Shown: positions 49,934-61,180 of the stretch, piece after piece | Layout of the letters: each line of letters begins with the position of its first letter | Numbering within the stretch: position 1 is the first letter of the stretch | Source: Dromaius novaehollandiae | Taxonomy: Eukaryota; Chordata; Aves; Casuariiformes; Dromaiidae | Direction: 5' to 3' | DNA: 64,000 nt | Assembly: GCF_036370855.1 (NCBI RefSeq) | Contig: NC_088132.1 | Coordinates: 64,890,841-64,954,840 of the forward strand | Notes under the pieces: generated by a model | The model's database searches: none | Seen by the model: only the letters and a program-made list of their open reading frames with translations | Told to the model about the DNA's origin: nothing | Made by a program: the position numbers and the translations under genes

Positions 49934-51656
49934 TCAAGTCAGGGCACCCTATTTTGGAATGGCTCACTTCTCTATCCTTGGCTGTTTACTCAGGAGCTGT
50001 ACCAATACAGATGTTTGTATGATGCTGCAAATGAGATAATGAATCCTGACAAACTTAGTCTAGGTTTTAGTGCCCACCTCCGCTTTGCTTGCCATTGCTG
50101 TGTATTTTCTTGCTATTTCTTGAGAGAATTCTATAGCTTTTCCACAAGTCAGTGAAGTCATTGTCTCCTCTTTTGTCTCATTAGGTGAGTCCATACTGCA
50201 GTCTTAGTACAACTCACATAAAATATTCTGTACAAGTGTGGTGGCTGGCTCTGATGCTAATGGAGTTTCTTGGGGAATGGAAGTCAGATCACTATTTCTG
50301 CTTGCAGACTCGGTCTCCTGTCACTTTTCCTGGCTCTTCATTAATCTTAAGACTCCAGTCATTAATGCTGAAAACGGAATTCTCTGATCATTAATACCTA
50401 GAAACTAAGATCACAAATCAAATGCTGATGACTTCTACTAGAACTGGAAAGCTGCATCTGTCCTGTCCTACAAGTACAGGAAGACTTTATAAATTGTGGC
50501 ATTATTCAGTATACTCAAGTATGAAGAAATACAAAGTACAAATAAATAATTTTAAAGTAGGTCTAACTAAATAAACCTTTTAGAGGTCTTCTATTTCAGA
50601 ATCAATACAAAAGAATTGCTCCGATTGCCCTAAGATGTAGGACCTTATATCTTGTTTCCTTTTTAGCTCTGTGTAGACCTAGCTTCAGTAGAGTTCTTAA
50701 ATTGCTGTTACACACTACAAGCTTTAGCTTGTTATAAAAACACATTGCTCCAACAGCTAAAGATACTCCTCTTGAACACAGCAGCATACATTATTGTATA
50801 CAGTGTAAAATAGCCTCGTGTATGACAAGGTGTACAGTCTTCTGGAAATTCTTAGTCCCTCTGCAGCACTGCCATTGTGAGACTTGCTTTTGTTAAAGAC
50901 TGTTTAAATAAAAAATTATGCTTGTAAGTCTCACTGAAAAAGATCACTTACACTCTTAAAAACGAATAGCCTAGCATTTGTATAGAGGCTGAGTATAATT
51001 TCAGGTCAGGGTATTTAAGTGAAATACTCTGAAAAGTCTCTTCCCTGCTCATTCCTGCACAACAAAGATTAAAATGGAAAAAATATAGCTGTTCTGGACA
51101 CCAATTCTAAATGGTGTTTAACTGCAGGGGAAAAATTCCCTCCCTGTCTTGCCAACAGGTGAGCTTGATAGTTGAGTTTCTTTTGCTGTATTGTTTTCCC
51201 TGTTCGTAAGTGTAGTGCTCTAGGTAGAATGTTTGTAGAAGATCTTGAACCTAGGGTGTGTGTATGTGGTTTTGTATTTGTGGGCTTTTTAATTCTCCAT
51301 ATAATCCAGTCAAAGCCTTTGACAGTGCACACAACATTGAGCATGGTGCACTATACTACAGGTGGTGATAAATATTTAATTTCTCCTAAATAGAAAGGCT
51401 TACAGTGAGATAATTGCCTCTTTCACTTACTTTGGCTGTAGCCAGTTAGGTTCTTCCCTGCCTCATGTCATGAGCATTGCAAAAACAGTTACTGTCCTTT
51501 TCCTTTCCCTTTCCCTTTTTTGCCCTTCTTTGCCCCCTCCCCCCAAGTCTTTTACTTTCTTAGTGATCTTTTTGTCAGGCCTGTCAGTAATAAGAGCAAT
51601 TGGCCTCTGCCTCGCTGCTAACAGATTCCAGCTGGTTGTCATATTATCTTGTCTTG

Positions 51657-51700
51657 CTCTCCTCCTCCCTCCTTCCCCTTCCCCCCCCCCCCCCCCCCCC
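51657..51700. repeat. 44-nt pure pyrimidine tract ending in C20
   Basis: Forty-four consecutive C/T bases, of which the last 20 are all C. The complementary strand is a poly-purine tract with 20 G. This is the composition expected for triplex (H-DNA) or G-quadruplex formation. Located in PLPP1 intron 1. Confidence 0.93.
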
Positions 51701-54700
51701 GGACCTTAACAGAAACAAATGCAGACTAGGACACAACCATCATCTGCAACCTGCGTCTAACTCACCTGAGCCATATATGTTTCTCTGTCTAAGTATTAGA
51801 GCAGGCAGAGAGACAAGACAGCCTAATAATTGCCTAGCACTCTGTTTATTTTGTATTTGTGTGCATCCCTGAACGCTCACAGGAGAGACAACTATGTTTT
51901 GCAGATTCCAGTAGGTATTTTGTGCTTCCAAAAGTCAAATTGTTAAGTTGATTGTGCCTTCTTGTTAGAGATTGAAATGTGGATGCGAGTGAGGGAGAAT
52001 ACACTCTTCTGAATATTTTTAAACAATGGCATGTCTTATCCAGTTATCTTCACTACTACTGTTAAAACTGGCACTTCTGTATAGTACTAAGCTGCTGAAT
52101 GCAGATGAACTAAAATAGGAATTAGCTTTCCATTAGTAAGTGACTGGAATAGGATTTGGGCTCTCCTCTGTTTAGGCTGCTCCAGCTCAGAGAAAGGTTT
52201 GCTGCACTTTCTGCCTTCACTACCCTTGCCTTTGCTTAGCCAAAAGCATGGGGCATAGTCAGGGAGTCATCTACCGAAACTGCCATCGGCAGGCCCAGGT
52301 TGCTGATCTGTGTGCCTTCTCTGCTAGCCAGCTAGCTCACAGACAAGAAAACAAATAAATGTGCAGGTACTGTATAGTTCTTGAATTCTATAAATAGAGC
52401 AGTAGCAGAGACTAGAATGTAGTTCAGTCTTTTAAAAGTGTATCTCCTGTTTACTGCAGCTTAACACAGCTTCTGGCATTATCAGAGCAATCACTCTGCT
52501 GGTGTTGGAAATATTTTATGTTCCTTGGGGTAAAAAAAGTAAGATAAGGCGGTCTGCTGGGAAGGTTCATGGGCAGCTGTTGGGAGGTCAGTTCTGGGCT
52601 ACTCACTCATTTCAGCTACTGCAAATAAATGGTCTTTTGATCTTCATCTCTTGTCTGTCCCTCACCTCTAGGTGTTAAAAGTCGGAACAGTTCCTCATTT
52701 TTATCTCCTTTTCCTCTTTTTCAGCAGTTTCCTGTAATTCCAGAATCTTCTGTTTCCTCCTGCCTAAGAGGTGTTGATTCTGTCACTGTTTCTCTTTGTC
52801 CGTCTCTTGACTGCTCATGGAAGAAATGTTTCAGCACCTCTACTTTTCCACGAAGTATGGTCTCTGTCTTTCTTGGCAGACACTCCCAGGTTCTCTCCAG
52901 CAGCATGAGGTTGACCTGACTCTGTTTCTTTGAATCTTTTGCATACCTTCTTACCCCAGATTGCTCGTACATTCCAAAATGAGCAGAAAAGTAAACACGG
53001 TTGTTCTGGCCAAAAATAAAAGCAGAAATACATGTGTGAGAGTAGGAAAATCTCAATTCTCTCTTGCCCTCAGTAGTAATTACCAGCTGTACAGGTATGG
53101 CTCAGAATGACGGTATTTATCTAGATGTGGGGATATTTCACAGCATCATCTATTAAATAAGAAGGTAAGCTATGAAAATGTTTTTTTTTCTTTAATGAGC
53201 AGCACTTAGTTGAACGACTGATCTGTTTTTGGAGATTGTGCTTCTCTGATAGAAGTGACCATTCCTGTTTGACTCCCTCCCCCATTAACTTAGTTGTAAG
53301 TTGAATCTCTTTACAAAAGATGCTCAGCTGGCTTTTTGTGTCTGCACATGATGTGCAGAAAGCAGTGATCCTTCCCCCCTGCCCCCTCCCCAGATAAATG
53401 TAAAGATTTTTCTCAGTCTCACAATAGTCTTGTAGAGTTTCTGTTACCTAGCTCTTACTTGTGAGTTTAGTGTAGCATAAAAGGGGAGGGGGGGCACAAA
53501 AACAAACTTAGGGTTCATAATCAACCTATGTAGTGAATCAGTCTCATTTGCTGTATAGTCTCTCTTAAAGCCAACTAACCTTCTCCCAGTTTCTAGACAT
53601 GGCATATCGTTAAAGAACTTGTCCCTGACTAGAGACTAGATGGGAGACTTGTGTATCTTGGAGAACTTGAATAAACAATTTGGAAGAGGGTTTTTTAAAC
53701 AACACAGACCCCAAAACAATGATTCAGCAGCTTCCAGAGATCTGAGGAGGCCATTGGGTTAATTAAAGGATGTTTACAAAAAATAAAATGGTGCATTACT
53801 TAGAACCACTTAAAATAAAAGAGAAATATGTTTCCTAGCTGGTGATGCTCTTTCAGAAGGTGCTTAAGCTGGTCTGAGACTAGCCAGTCTGTCCTGTCTT
53901 CCCTTCTCTCCACACCCTTGGCTATAAGTTACTGTTTTCTCCTTACGCTAGTCTTAACAGTCAGGCACTCGCCCAGATGAGTGAGATGTGAAAAACCTGC
54001 TCCCCCCACTCCCTTTTTGGACAGGTTAGTATCAAAAGCTAAAGCCATTGCAGGGAAAGGAACCGGAGTGTATAGCCAAGGGTGGGAGAAGAGCAGGGCA
54101 GTCTGTCTTGAGTTGCTCTTGAAAACATAGCCAGAAACTTCTAGACTTTTGTGAGTACCGCACTTGATTCTACACCAGATAGTATTGTGTAAATGAAATG
54201 GTTGGAAACTTCAAGACTCTTTCGGCTATAAAATGTAACAAAACTTTAAAACAGAAGACCTCTCTAAAATTGTGTCTATAGACTTTATAGGAAAAAGTTC
54301 CTAAATCATAAATAGAATACAGAGTATTTTCAGAGCCTGAAGCTGTCTCTTGTTGAACAACGGTCTCTGCTGCTCTTTAATATTGCGGTAGCTCTGCCAG
54401 CTGTAACAGAGACTAATTCAGCTGTAAACACTAGGATTTTTTTGTCTATTTAGATAAAAATATCCCATGTGGCTTGTTAGCAGAACCGAATGGACACTGG
54501 AATATCAGAATCAAAGCCCCTATACTTCAACTTAAGCACTTAACTCTAAAGTTACAAATGTGACAAATGCCACACAAGTCAGGATAGTAGTGCAGTACTG
54601 CATACACTGTATACCAAACCAAATGATGTTTTTACAGCACTTCTGTTTGTAGGATAAACTGTAGAATTTCAGTTACTTTTCTGTGATTTTTCATCTATCT

Positions 54701-57293
54701 AAATACTTCATAGTTTAATAAAATACAGAAAAATCAACTTTTTATTTGTTATGAAACACTCTCTTACCAAAGGAAGACTTCACACCTCCTGCCTTGTCTG
54801 GGATATTGATCTCTTGACATTCCTTTTCTGTGGGTGGAGAACAGTCTTAACAGTAATTTCCTCCGTAGCTCTCCCACCCTATACTTCCCTTTCTGCCTTC
54901 CTTTGTGTCATGCCATGTTGTCCAGCACTATGTGGTTAAACAAGAGTTCCCTGAAAGCTATTGATTGTGATTGTCTGTAGATTTTTGAAGGAAACCATGC
55001 TGCACCTGGCTTGAACTTATAGATTCAAAAAGTTGGAAACTGTTGTGATGTTAGCATAGCCCTATGTAATGTTTTTAACTAGCTTAGCTTCGTTTTCTAC
55101 AAATGTTGCCTGTTCTTAGTTCTAGCCGAAAACCTTAACAGCATTTTTTCCTTCAGCCCCTGCTTAGGCATTCAAAGATCTGAGTCTCACCTTCTTCCTT
55201 TTTAGCTCTTCCCATCTCCTCTCCCCTCTTTTTGCCTCCTCCATCCTGTGTTCCTTTTTATTCTGTTTTATGTACATGAAGGCTTTTCACCTTCCTTTCA
55301 TAGGTAAAGCTTTCAAATATCAAGTCTTTCATCCTATTCGATTTCTGTAGTGTTTTGGGTTAGCCAGAGTCTGTTTGCCTGAATGTTACAGAAGACATGA
55401 TGCCCTGCAGTCCTTTACAAAGTCTTGAATAGGCATCTCAAGCACTTTGTTGTGATATCTCTTCTCCCTCCCCCCCAAATGAAAGGGGAGAGAGACCAGA
55501 TAAAATAGTGCTACCAGAGGACCATCATCTGTCTCTTGCTGCTAAGTAGCAAAACAGCCTAGAATCTCTTAGTTGCTAGTCCTTGACTAGATCAACTAGG
55601 CAAATGTTAACAGAAAACTGAAACTTGAACTCCAGTTCTGGTGAGCCTAGAGCATGTGGAACCTCACAAACAGTCCCTTAAGAGCTGAAGGTTATGTGTT
55701 AGGGGAAACGAGTAATAACTGATCCCTTATATTCCCTTAAGGTGTGAAGTTACCTCTAGGGGTGCTCTTCTGGTCCTTACCTAGGTTGCTGCTGCTACTG
55801 GCTAGATAAAGAGAAAAGAGGTACTTTGTGAAGAGGACAGGGCACAAGGATTTGTCTACAAGACTGCCTTTTGACTTTTAGCCTTGTAATCTATTGCAAG
55901 ATCTTGGCCATCCTTTCCTTCAGTTTGCGAAAGCTGATGGATCTGAATATGTGCCCATTCATTAGAAGTTCAGTGGACAGTCTTAAAGGTCAGGGAGATA
56001 CTTGGCACTTGAGGTGGTGTTACTGGTCTATGTTATTATGTACACTGATGTTTGGTGCTCCTGTCGTAATGAGAACTTCAGGGTGTTTATTTACATGTAC
56101 CAAGTGTTGTCTTCTCTTCCCACAAAATGAGCAGCATTGTTTAAAAATATTAATACTTGGTGTAGGCTAATATGGTCGCTTCAGCAAAACACCATTTCCC
56201 AGACTGAGCTACTCAGCTGCTGGTAATGGGTGCATCACTTGGACTGCCGTAAGAGTTCTAATGTTATATAAGAAATGGAGTATAGGATATGGGACTGACT
56301 TTCACTGCTCACTTTCCTTTTTCTCATATCCTTTTACTGTGGACTGCACAAGCAAATTCTGCAGTCACTTCTGTGAAACTGTACCCTTCATTATTGTTCT
56401 CCCCCCTTCCAACCTTCCTTTGATATGTATCTTAACCTTAAAAGTAAAAACATGTTTCTTAATTACAACGCTAGGTCATACACACTATGCTAACAAAAGC
56501 ACTTTTGAAATACTGCATAATGTAGTCAAATCACTTTGATTTAACAAAATACTTTTTTTTTTTTCCTTTCAATGAAAAAGATGTAGAAAGGAATAAAAAT
56601 GCTAGGAGAAAGAATATTTAAATGAGGTGGCACCAGAAAAACTTGGATAACTGCTGGTTATGTACAAGTTCTCACAAACTAGTTCTTATAAACAAATTTC
56701 ATGTGAAGAGGACTATTCAGTCAAAGAGAAAAACTTAAATTGTATCTTTAGTCTTTTCCTCTTAGTTTTATTTAAAAAAAAAAAAAAGGAGCACCTAGCA
56801 CTTACGGTGTCAAGCAATTAAATTAAAAATTAAATGCCCTTAGTTAAAAATAAAATGCTCTCTAGCTTCTGTCCTAACTACACTGCAGAGTGAGTCATTC
56901 CCTCCTGCTGCAATTAGACAATAAGGTAAACATATTCAAACTGAGTTTGTTTTGCTAGTAGACTTAAAACACTCATTGTCAAACTGTTAAGGTGCTTTCT
57001 CACCTGCACTTGCATGTAATGGTCCTTTTCCAATTCTTAGTGGAATCTTCCTTGAAAAAATGCATGACCCATAAAAGTGGGATCACCCTTCCTTGCTATT
57101 GTGAATCTGTGGACCTTGCTGCCAAAAAACTTGGAATTTGTGAGCTAAGAGTTCTGTAATATTTGTAAGCTAACTGCTGGAGCATATTCTAGTTTCTCAC
57201 CTAGAGCACATAAAGAACTTTTTTCAGCAGTTGACAAAAACAAAATAGCATGTCCTAATGAACTTAAAACTCCAAATATTCCTCTTCCCCCTG

Positions 57294-57400
57294 CCCCCCC
57301 CCCAAAAAAAAGCAAAACACCCTGAAATCTTATTGTAAAACCTGAGCAACGTAGGTTGGGCTACAAGGCTGAATGTAATAGGGGGGGAAAAAAAAAAAAA
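57294..57400. repeat. C10A8 and G7A13 homopolymer pair
   Basis: C10 followed by A8 (57294-57311), and 69 bases later G7 followed by A13 (57381-57400). Both are junctions of a C/G run with an A run, like other such junctions in this gene. Simple repeat. Confidence 0.85.
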
Positions 57401-59643
57401 GAAAAAGAAATAACACTTTTTGGTGTTGTGTTGTAGCAACTTTTCTTGGGAAGCAGAGGTATTTGCGAAGTAATCCCCTTCTGCAAAACACAAGCTGCTG
57501 CTTAATTTAACTGTGAGGATGTGCTGTTTCCACATATGAAAATCTGGTGACCTATTTGGGATGATAAGACTGTATCAAATAGGTAATAGCTCTGACCATG
57601 CATGATCCTGACCGTGGATATGGAATATCAAAGATAAAGACAGGAAACATGGAATGACTTATGGTAGTGGAATTTTGCCATGGCCTCGACTAGTGCTGAA
57701 GATTGGCTCCAGACATGCAAACATGTAGCAGTCTTGCTTCCCTCTGAGTGAACTCTGGAGTGCTTAGGTGTGGCTTCCTTCGTATTCAAAGGCTACTTCT
57801 GCCATCTGTGCTCTGTCAAGCTCTAAACCTTTTCCCCCTTAAAGCAAAGGGCGGAATGCCTTCTTAGATGCAGTTGACTCAAAGCTATATCATAATCTTT
57901 CACTGAAAAGTTTGTGCTTAAAGCTGAGCAAGAGTGGTTTCAGTTGCAATAGCACTATATGAGATGTTAAACATCTGCTGAAGTGCTTTGCTGCATCAGT
58001 GTGCCCAGCCCTTGAGTTAAAGTGTGGACCGTCCTTAGGATTTCAGATGTTTCATGGAACAAATTCCTATCCATGTCATAGGAGGCTGTGTGAAAAGAGT
58101 TTGGAAGGGTTGTAAGGGGGTTGGGGTGTTGCTGAGCACGTGCTCAGTTTCAGAATGCAGGCAGTTGGTTTTCATGCTGCTCCTGAGTCTGAAAGAACAT
58201 GGCCACCTGAATCAGTTGCTGTCCTTTGCAAAGCTGTGAGTGCAGGAGTTTTGCACTTCACTAGCTTCTGCACTGGGACTTACCAAGCCACATAAGGGGC
58301 TAGGATTCATTACTCCATCCTTGCTGTTTCTCTCCATTCCTTTTCTTCTGATGAAGTTTATAGGAATGAGCTTCTTAAAAATCCCCATAAGATGTGACTT
58401 AAAATGAGACCTTTGAATGTCTGATAATGTCATCTTAAGAAGTGTCACCAAAACAAAAGCAATACTTAATCAAATAAAGAACTTTTTTTGAAATGTGATT
58501 GTTCTGAGTACAGTAGCTTGTTTGTATCTTAATTGTAATTTCTTTTGCTCCAGTAACTGTACCTGTCATTTAACCTCAGTATTTGTGTATAGAGTATCTA
58601 TATGAAGAATTGCGTAATTCATGAATACTGGAGAAGATGCAAAGCTCTTAAATTTGTTTTAAACCAAGGTCTAACTTTTGTTTTGAGTTTTAGGCTTTCT
58701 GCAATTATTACAGTGCTTCCTAAATTGTACTGTTAATCCACTATTTGTTTGGGGGGTGGGAAGGAGAGGATGAAAAAGAAGTAAAATGACAAATTCAGGT
58801 TTCCTGAGCACTCTTCCTGCAAATGTCTATTTTCCAGTTGATTCTACTTGTACAGAAATGAAGTACAGACTTGGATGTAATTTTCAGAGGTCTTGGTGAT
58901 TTCCTTTGGGCTTGACTTCCAGTGTAATGAAGATTAATGTATATTCAGAGAGCTCTCACTTGTACTCTGTACCTTAAGTTCCCTTTTTGATGTTAATATT
59001 GTAATTAATTGGATGCAGAAAAACCCCAAAGCTGTGTAAATGAGACAAAGAATGAACCTCATTACCTTGAGATGCAGTCCTTTTCAGTGTCCATATTTCC
59101 TGTTGGTGTCTCTGAAGTTCTCTTGCTCCCTTCACCTGCATGAAAACTACTTGCATGAAATCTTTACTTCCTTACTCTGAAAAGTATGTGTGTAACAATG
59201 TTTTCTGTAAACACTGACCACCTCATAGTGTACAGAACAGGGCTAGTAATTCAAGTACAAGCCCATGTCATGGGGTGGGTGGTGACTGAGAGGAGTAGGG
59301 CACTAAAGGCAGTCTGCCCCCAATAGCCAGTCAGTTGCGTGAGTGGCATATCAGTTTCTTGGGCATAATCTTGGTTCAGTGTGTGGCAACTCTCCTTACT
59401 GATGAAAGGGACTCTATACTTCCTGAACTTCTGTGTTTGGTGGGTAACATCAGAGATTTTCTGAGGCAGAAGGCAAACTTCTATAAGAAAGGGTTTGGTA
59501 AGCATGTGCATTGCATGATACTTTGTTTGCTCTGACCTGGGAAATCTGAGTTTTGCATGTTTGGTAGCTTCCTCCATGCATGTTTAAAAGTGAGTTTTGA
59601 TTTAACAACATGTATCTCTGTTTTGTTTTCCTTCCCCCAACAG

Positions 59644-59798
59644 CTGGCTTACCCCTTGGTGTTCTAAACTTGGCCAAAATAAAACCGTATCAGAGAGGCT
59701 TTTTCTGTAATGATGACAACATCAAGTACCCGTTCCATGACAGTACCATCACATCCACTGTCCTCTACACAGTGGGGTTCACCCTGCCCATTTTCTCT
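59644..59798 (+). CDS. PLPP1: PLPP1 coding exon 2, 'a2' alternative form
   Basis: The exon follows a CCCCCAACAG acceptor and ends before GTAAGT (59799). Its first two bases complete an alanine codon with exon 1, then 51 codons read GLPLGVLNLAKIKPYQRGFF, then CNDDNIKYPFHDSTITSTVL, then YTVGFTLPIFS. Human PLPP1 has two mutually exclusive versions of this exon. The HDST(I/V)TSTVL core and GLP-S ending match the a2 form, not the a1 form with KEDTIPYALLGG. The exon carries the end of TM1, the first extracellular loop and the start of TM2. The catalytic motifs (KxxxxxxRP, PSGH, SRxxxxxHxxxD) lie in later exons outside the window. Confidence 0.93.
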
Positions 59799-60085
59799 GT
59801 AAGTAGCTAATATATAGGCAGCTTTGGGGACGGGGGTAAAACCTATGCCTTTCAAGAGCTTGGCACTGTGACTATGAATTACAGCTAGTAAGAGAGGTTA
59901 TAAAGACAAAATCCCGTATTTGTGCAGTCCTATGCATGTGAAAGGTGTGGTTTGCTACTTTCCATTTGCAGAGAAAATCTGGAACTAATCTCTTAACTGC
60001 CAGTATCTCTAATCCCGTTTTTTTTGAGGAGCAGAAAGAGAGGATTTGAAGTGTAGTATTTAGCCTAGACTTTCCCATTTGACTT

Positions 60086-60099
60086 GGGGGGGGGGGGGG
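60086..60099. repeat. Poly(G) homopolymer
   Basis: Run of 14 G in the PLPP1 intron, 288 bases past the exon 2 donor. On the sense strand, so it would be present in the pre-mRNA near that splice site. Confidence 0.9.
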
Positions 60100-60302
60100 A
60101 ATACTATTGGCTTCTGTAAATGCTGTGAAATAAATACTCCTATTTCTTGTTCAGAACAGTTAGTCTGGTAAATCAAACACTTGTGATGTTAAAATTTCCA
60201 CTTTAGTGGAACACACAAACCTGTGATTAGTGAATGTCCCTTCCATGTACTTTCTACAGAAACTAATCTAATTAATTTGGACTCAAGGGACTTTGCAAAT
60301 TT

Positions 60303-60324
60303 GGGGGGGGGGGGGAAAAAAAAA
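60303..60324. repeat. G13-A9 compound homopolymer
   Basis: Thirteen G followed directly by nine A, 217 bases after the previous G run. Same G-then-A junction type as at 57381 and 49909. Confidence 0.9.
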
Positions 60325-61150
60325 GCATGGTGATGTCTTAAACCTTCAGAATGAAATACAGAGGCTGAATATTCAATTGCTTGCCCAAAAGGGGCTCACT
60401 GTTTTAGTATCACTTTTTAAATTAACTCTGCAGGAGGCTTATAAGTTTGATACTATCCAAGTTTTTCGTAAGGGTTGATGAGCTGGTTTAGAGAGATACA
60501 GGATTTAACTATTCAGAATAGTCTTCAACCTGAAATTACATCTCAACTTGGTCTGCAGCAATTGGCCAAGCCATGCTAGAGATGGTCATGAGGTTTGTTG
60601 GTCTTCTGAGAGACCTGTGGACTAAATTACTCATGATGGAGTACTTAAAATGCTTAAAGGATGGAAGCAGCTATTTAAAACAAGTAAACAAAAAAACCCC
60701 TCTGCAACTCCTATGCTTTATTGTTTTACCTTTCCCTTAAATGCTTGTTTATTAAAGCTTGCATTAGTCTTTTATAGTGTAAGTAGAAGGTATACAAAAC
60801 AAATATTATCATTAAGTATTAAATTTCACTTTTGGGGAAAATGGTTTGAAATTTTAGTTTGATACATGCTGATAGATCTTCAGCAGGACTTCACTAACCT
60901 TTCTCTGCAGAAGGGTTCTTGTGTATCTTAATTGTTATGTGCACGGGTGAGCTAGCAACTACATTTCTCCATGCTGTTTCAGACCTCTAAAGAGGCATTT
61001 CAATTGCAGTTAAATAATCTGTTGAATTGCTTGATGTTATCTTCCAATTTTAGATTTCATGTAGTTGCTCCTGTAATCCTGTAAAGTTCAGTGTGCGTTC
61101 TTTTCTGATCTAAAATGTGGGAGAAACATCTGTATTTCTTACAGTTAACT

Positions 61151-61180
61151 TATTTAAATATATATATATATATTTAAATA
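61151..61180. repeat. 30-bp perfect AT palindrome
   Basis: TATTTAAATA, ten bases of TA alternation, then TATTTAAATA again: the whole is its own reverse complement. Able to extrude a cruciform. Intronic simple sequence. Confidence 0.93.

Larger units (their letters stand above)
44381..59643 (+). other. PLPP1: PLPP1 intron 1
   Basis: Intron of about 15.3 kb with GTAGGT donor and a TTTTCCTTCCCCCAACAG acceptor. The first ~300 bases are still CpG-island-like. It is marked by long homopolymer C/G and A/T runs (45020-45032, 49893-49933, 51657-51700, 57294-57311, 57381-57400), annotated separately where notable. A GA repeat lies at about 48231-48247. I find no alternative first exon, structural RNA gene or identifiable transposon. 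Open frames here lack similarity to known proteins. Confidence 0.85.
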
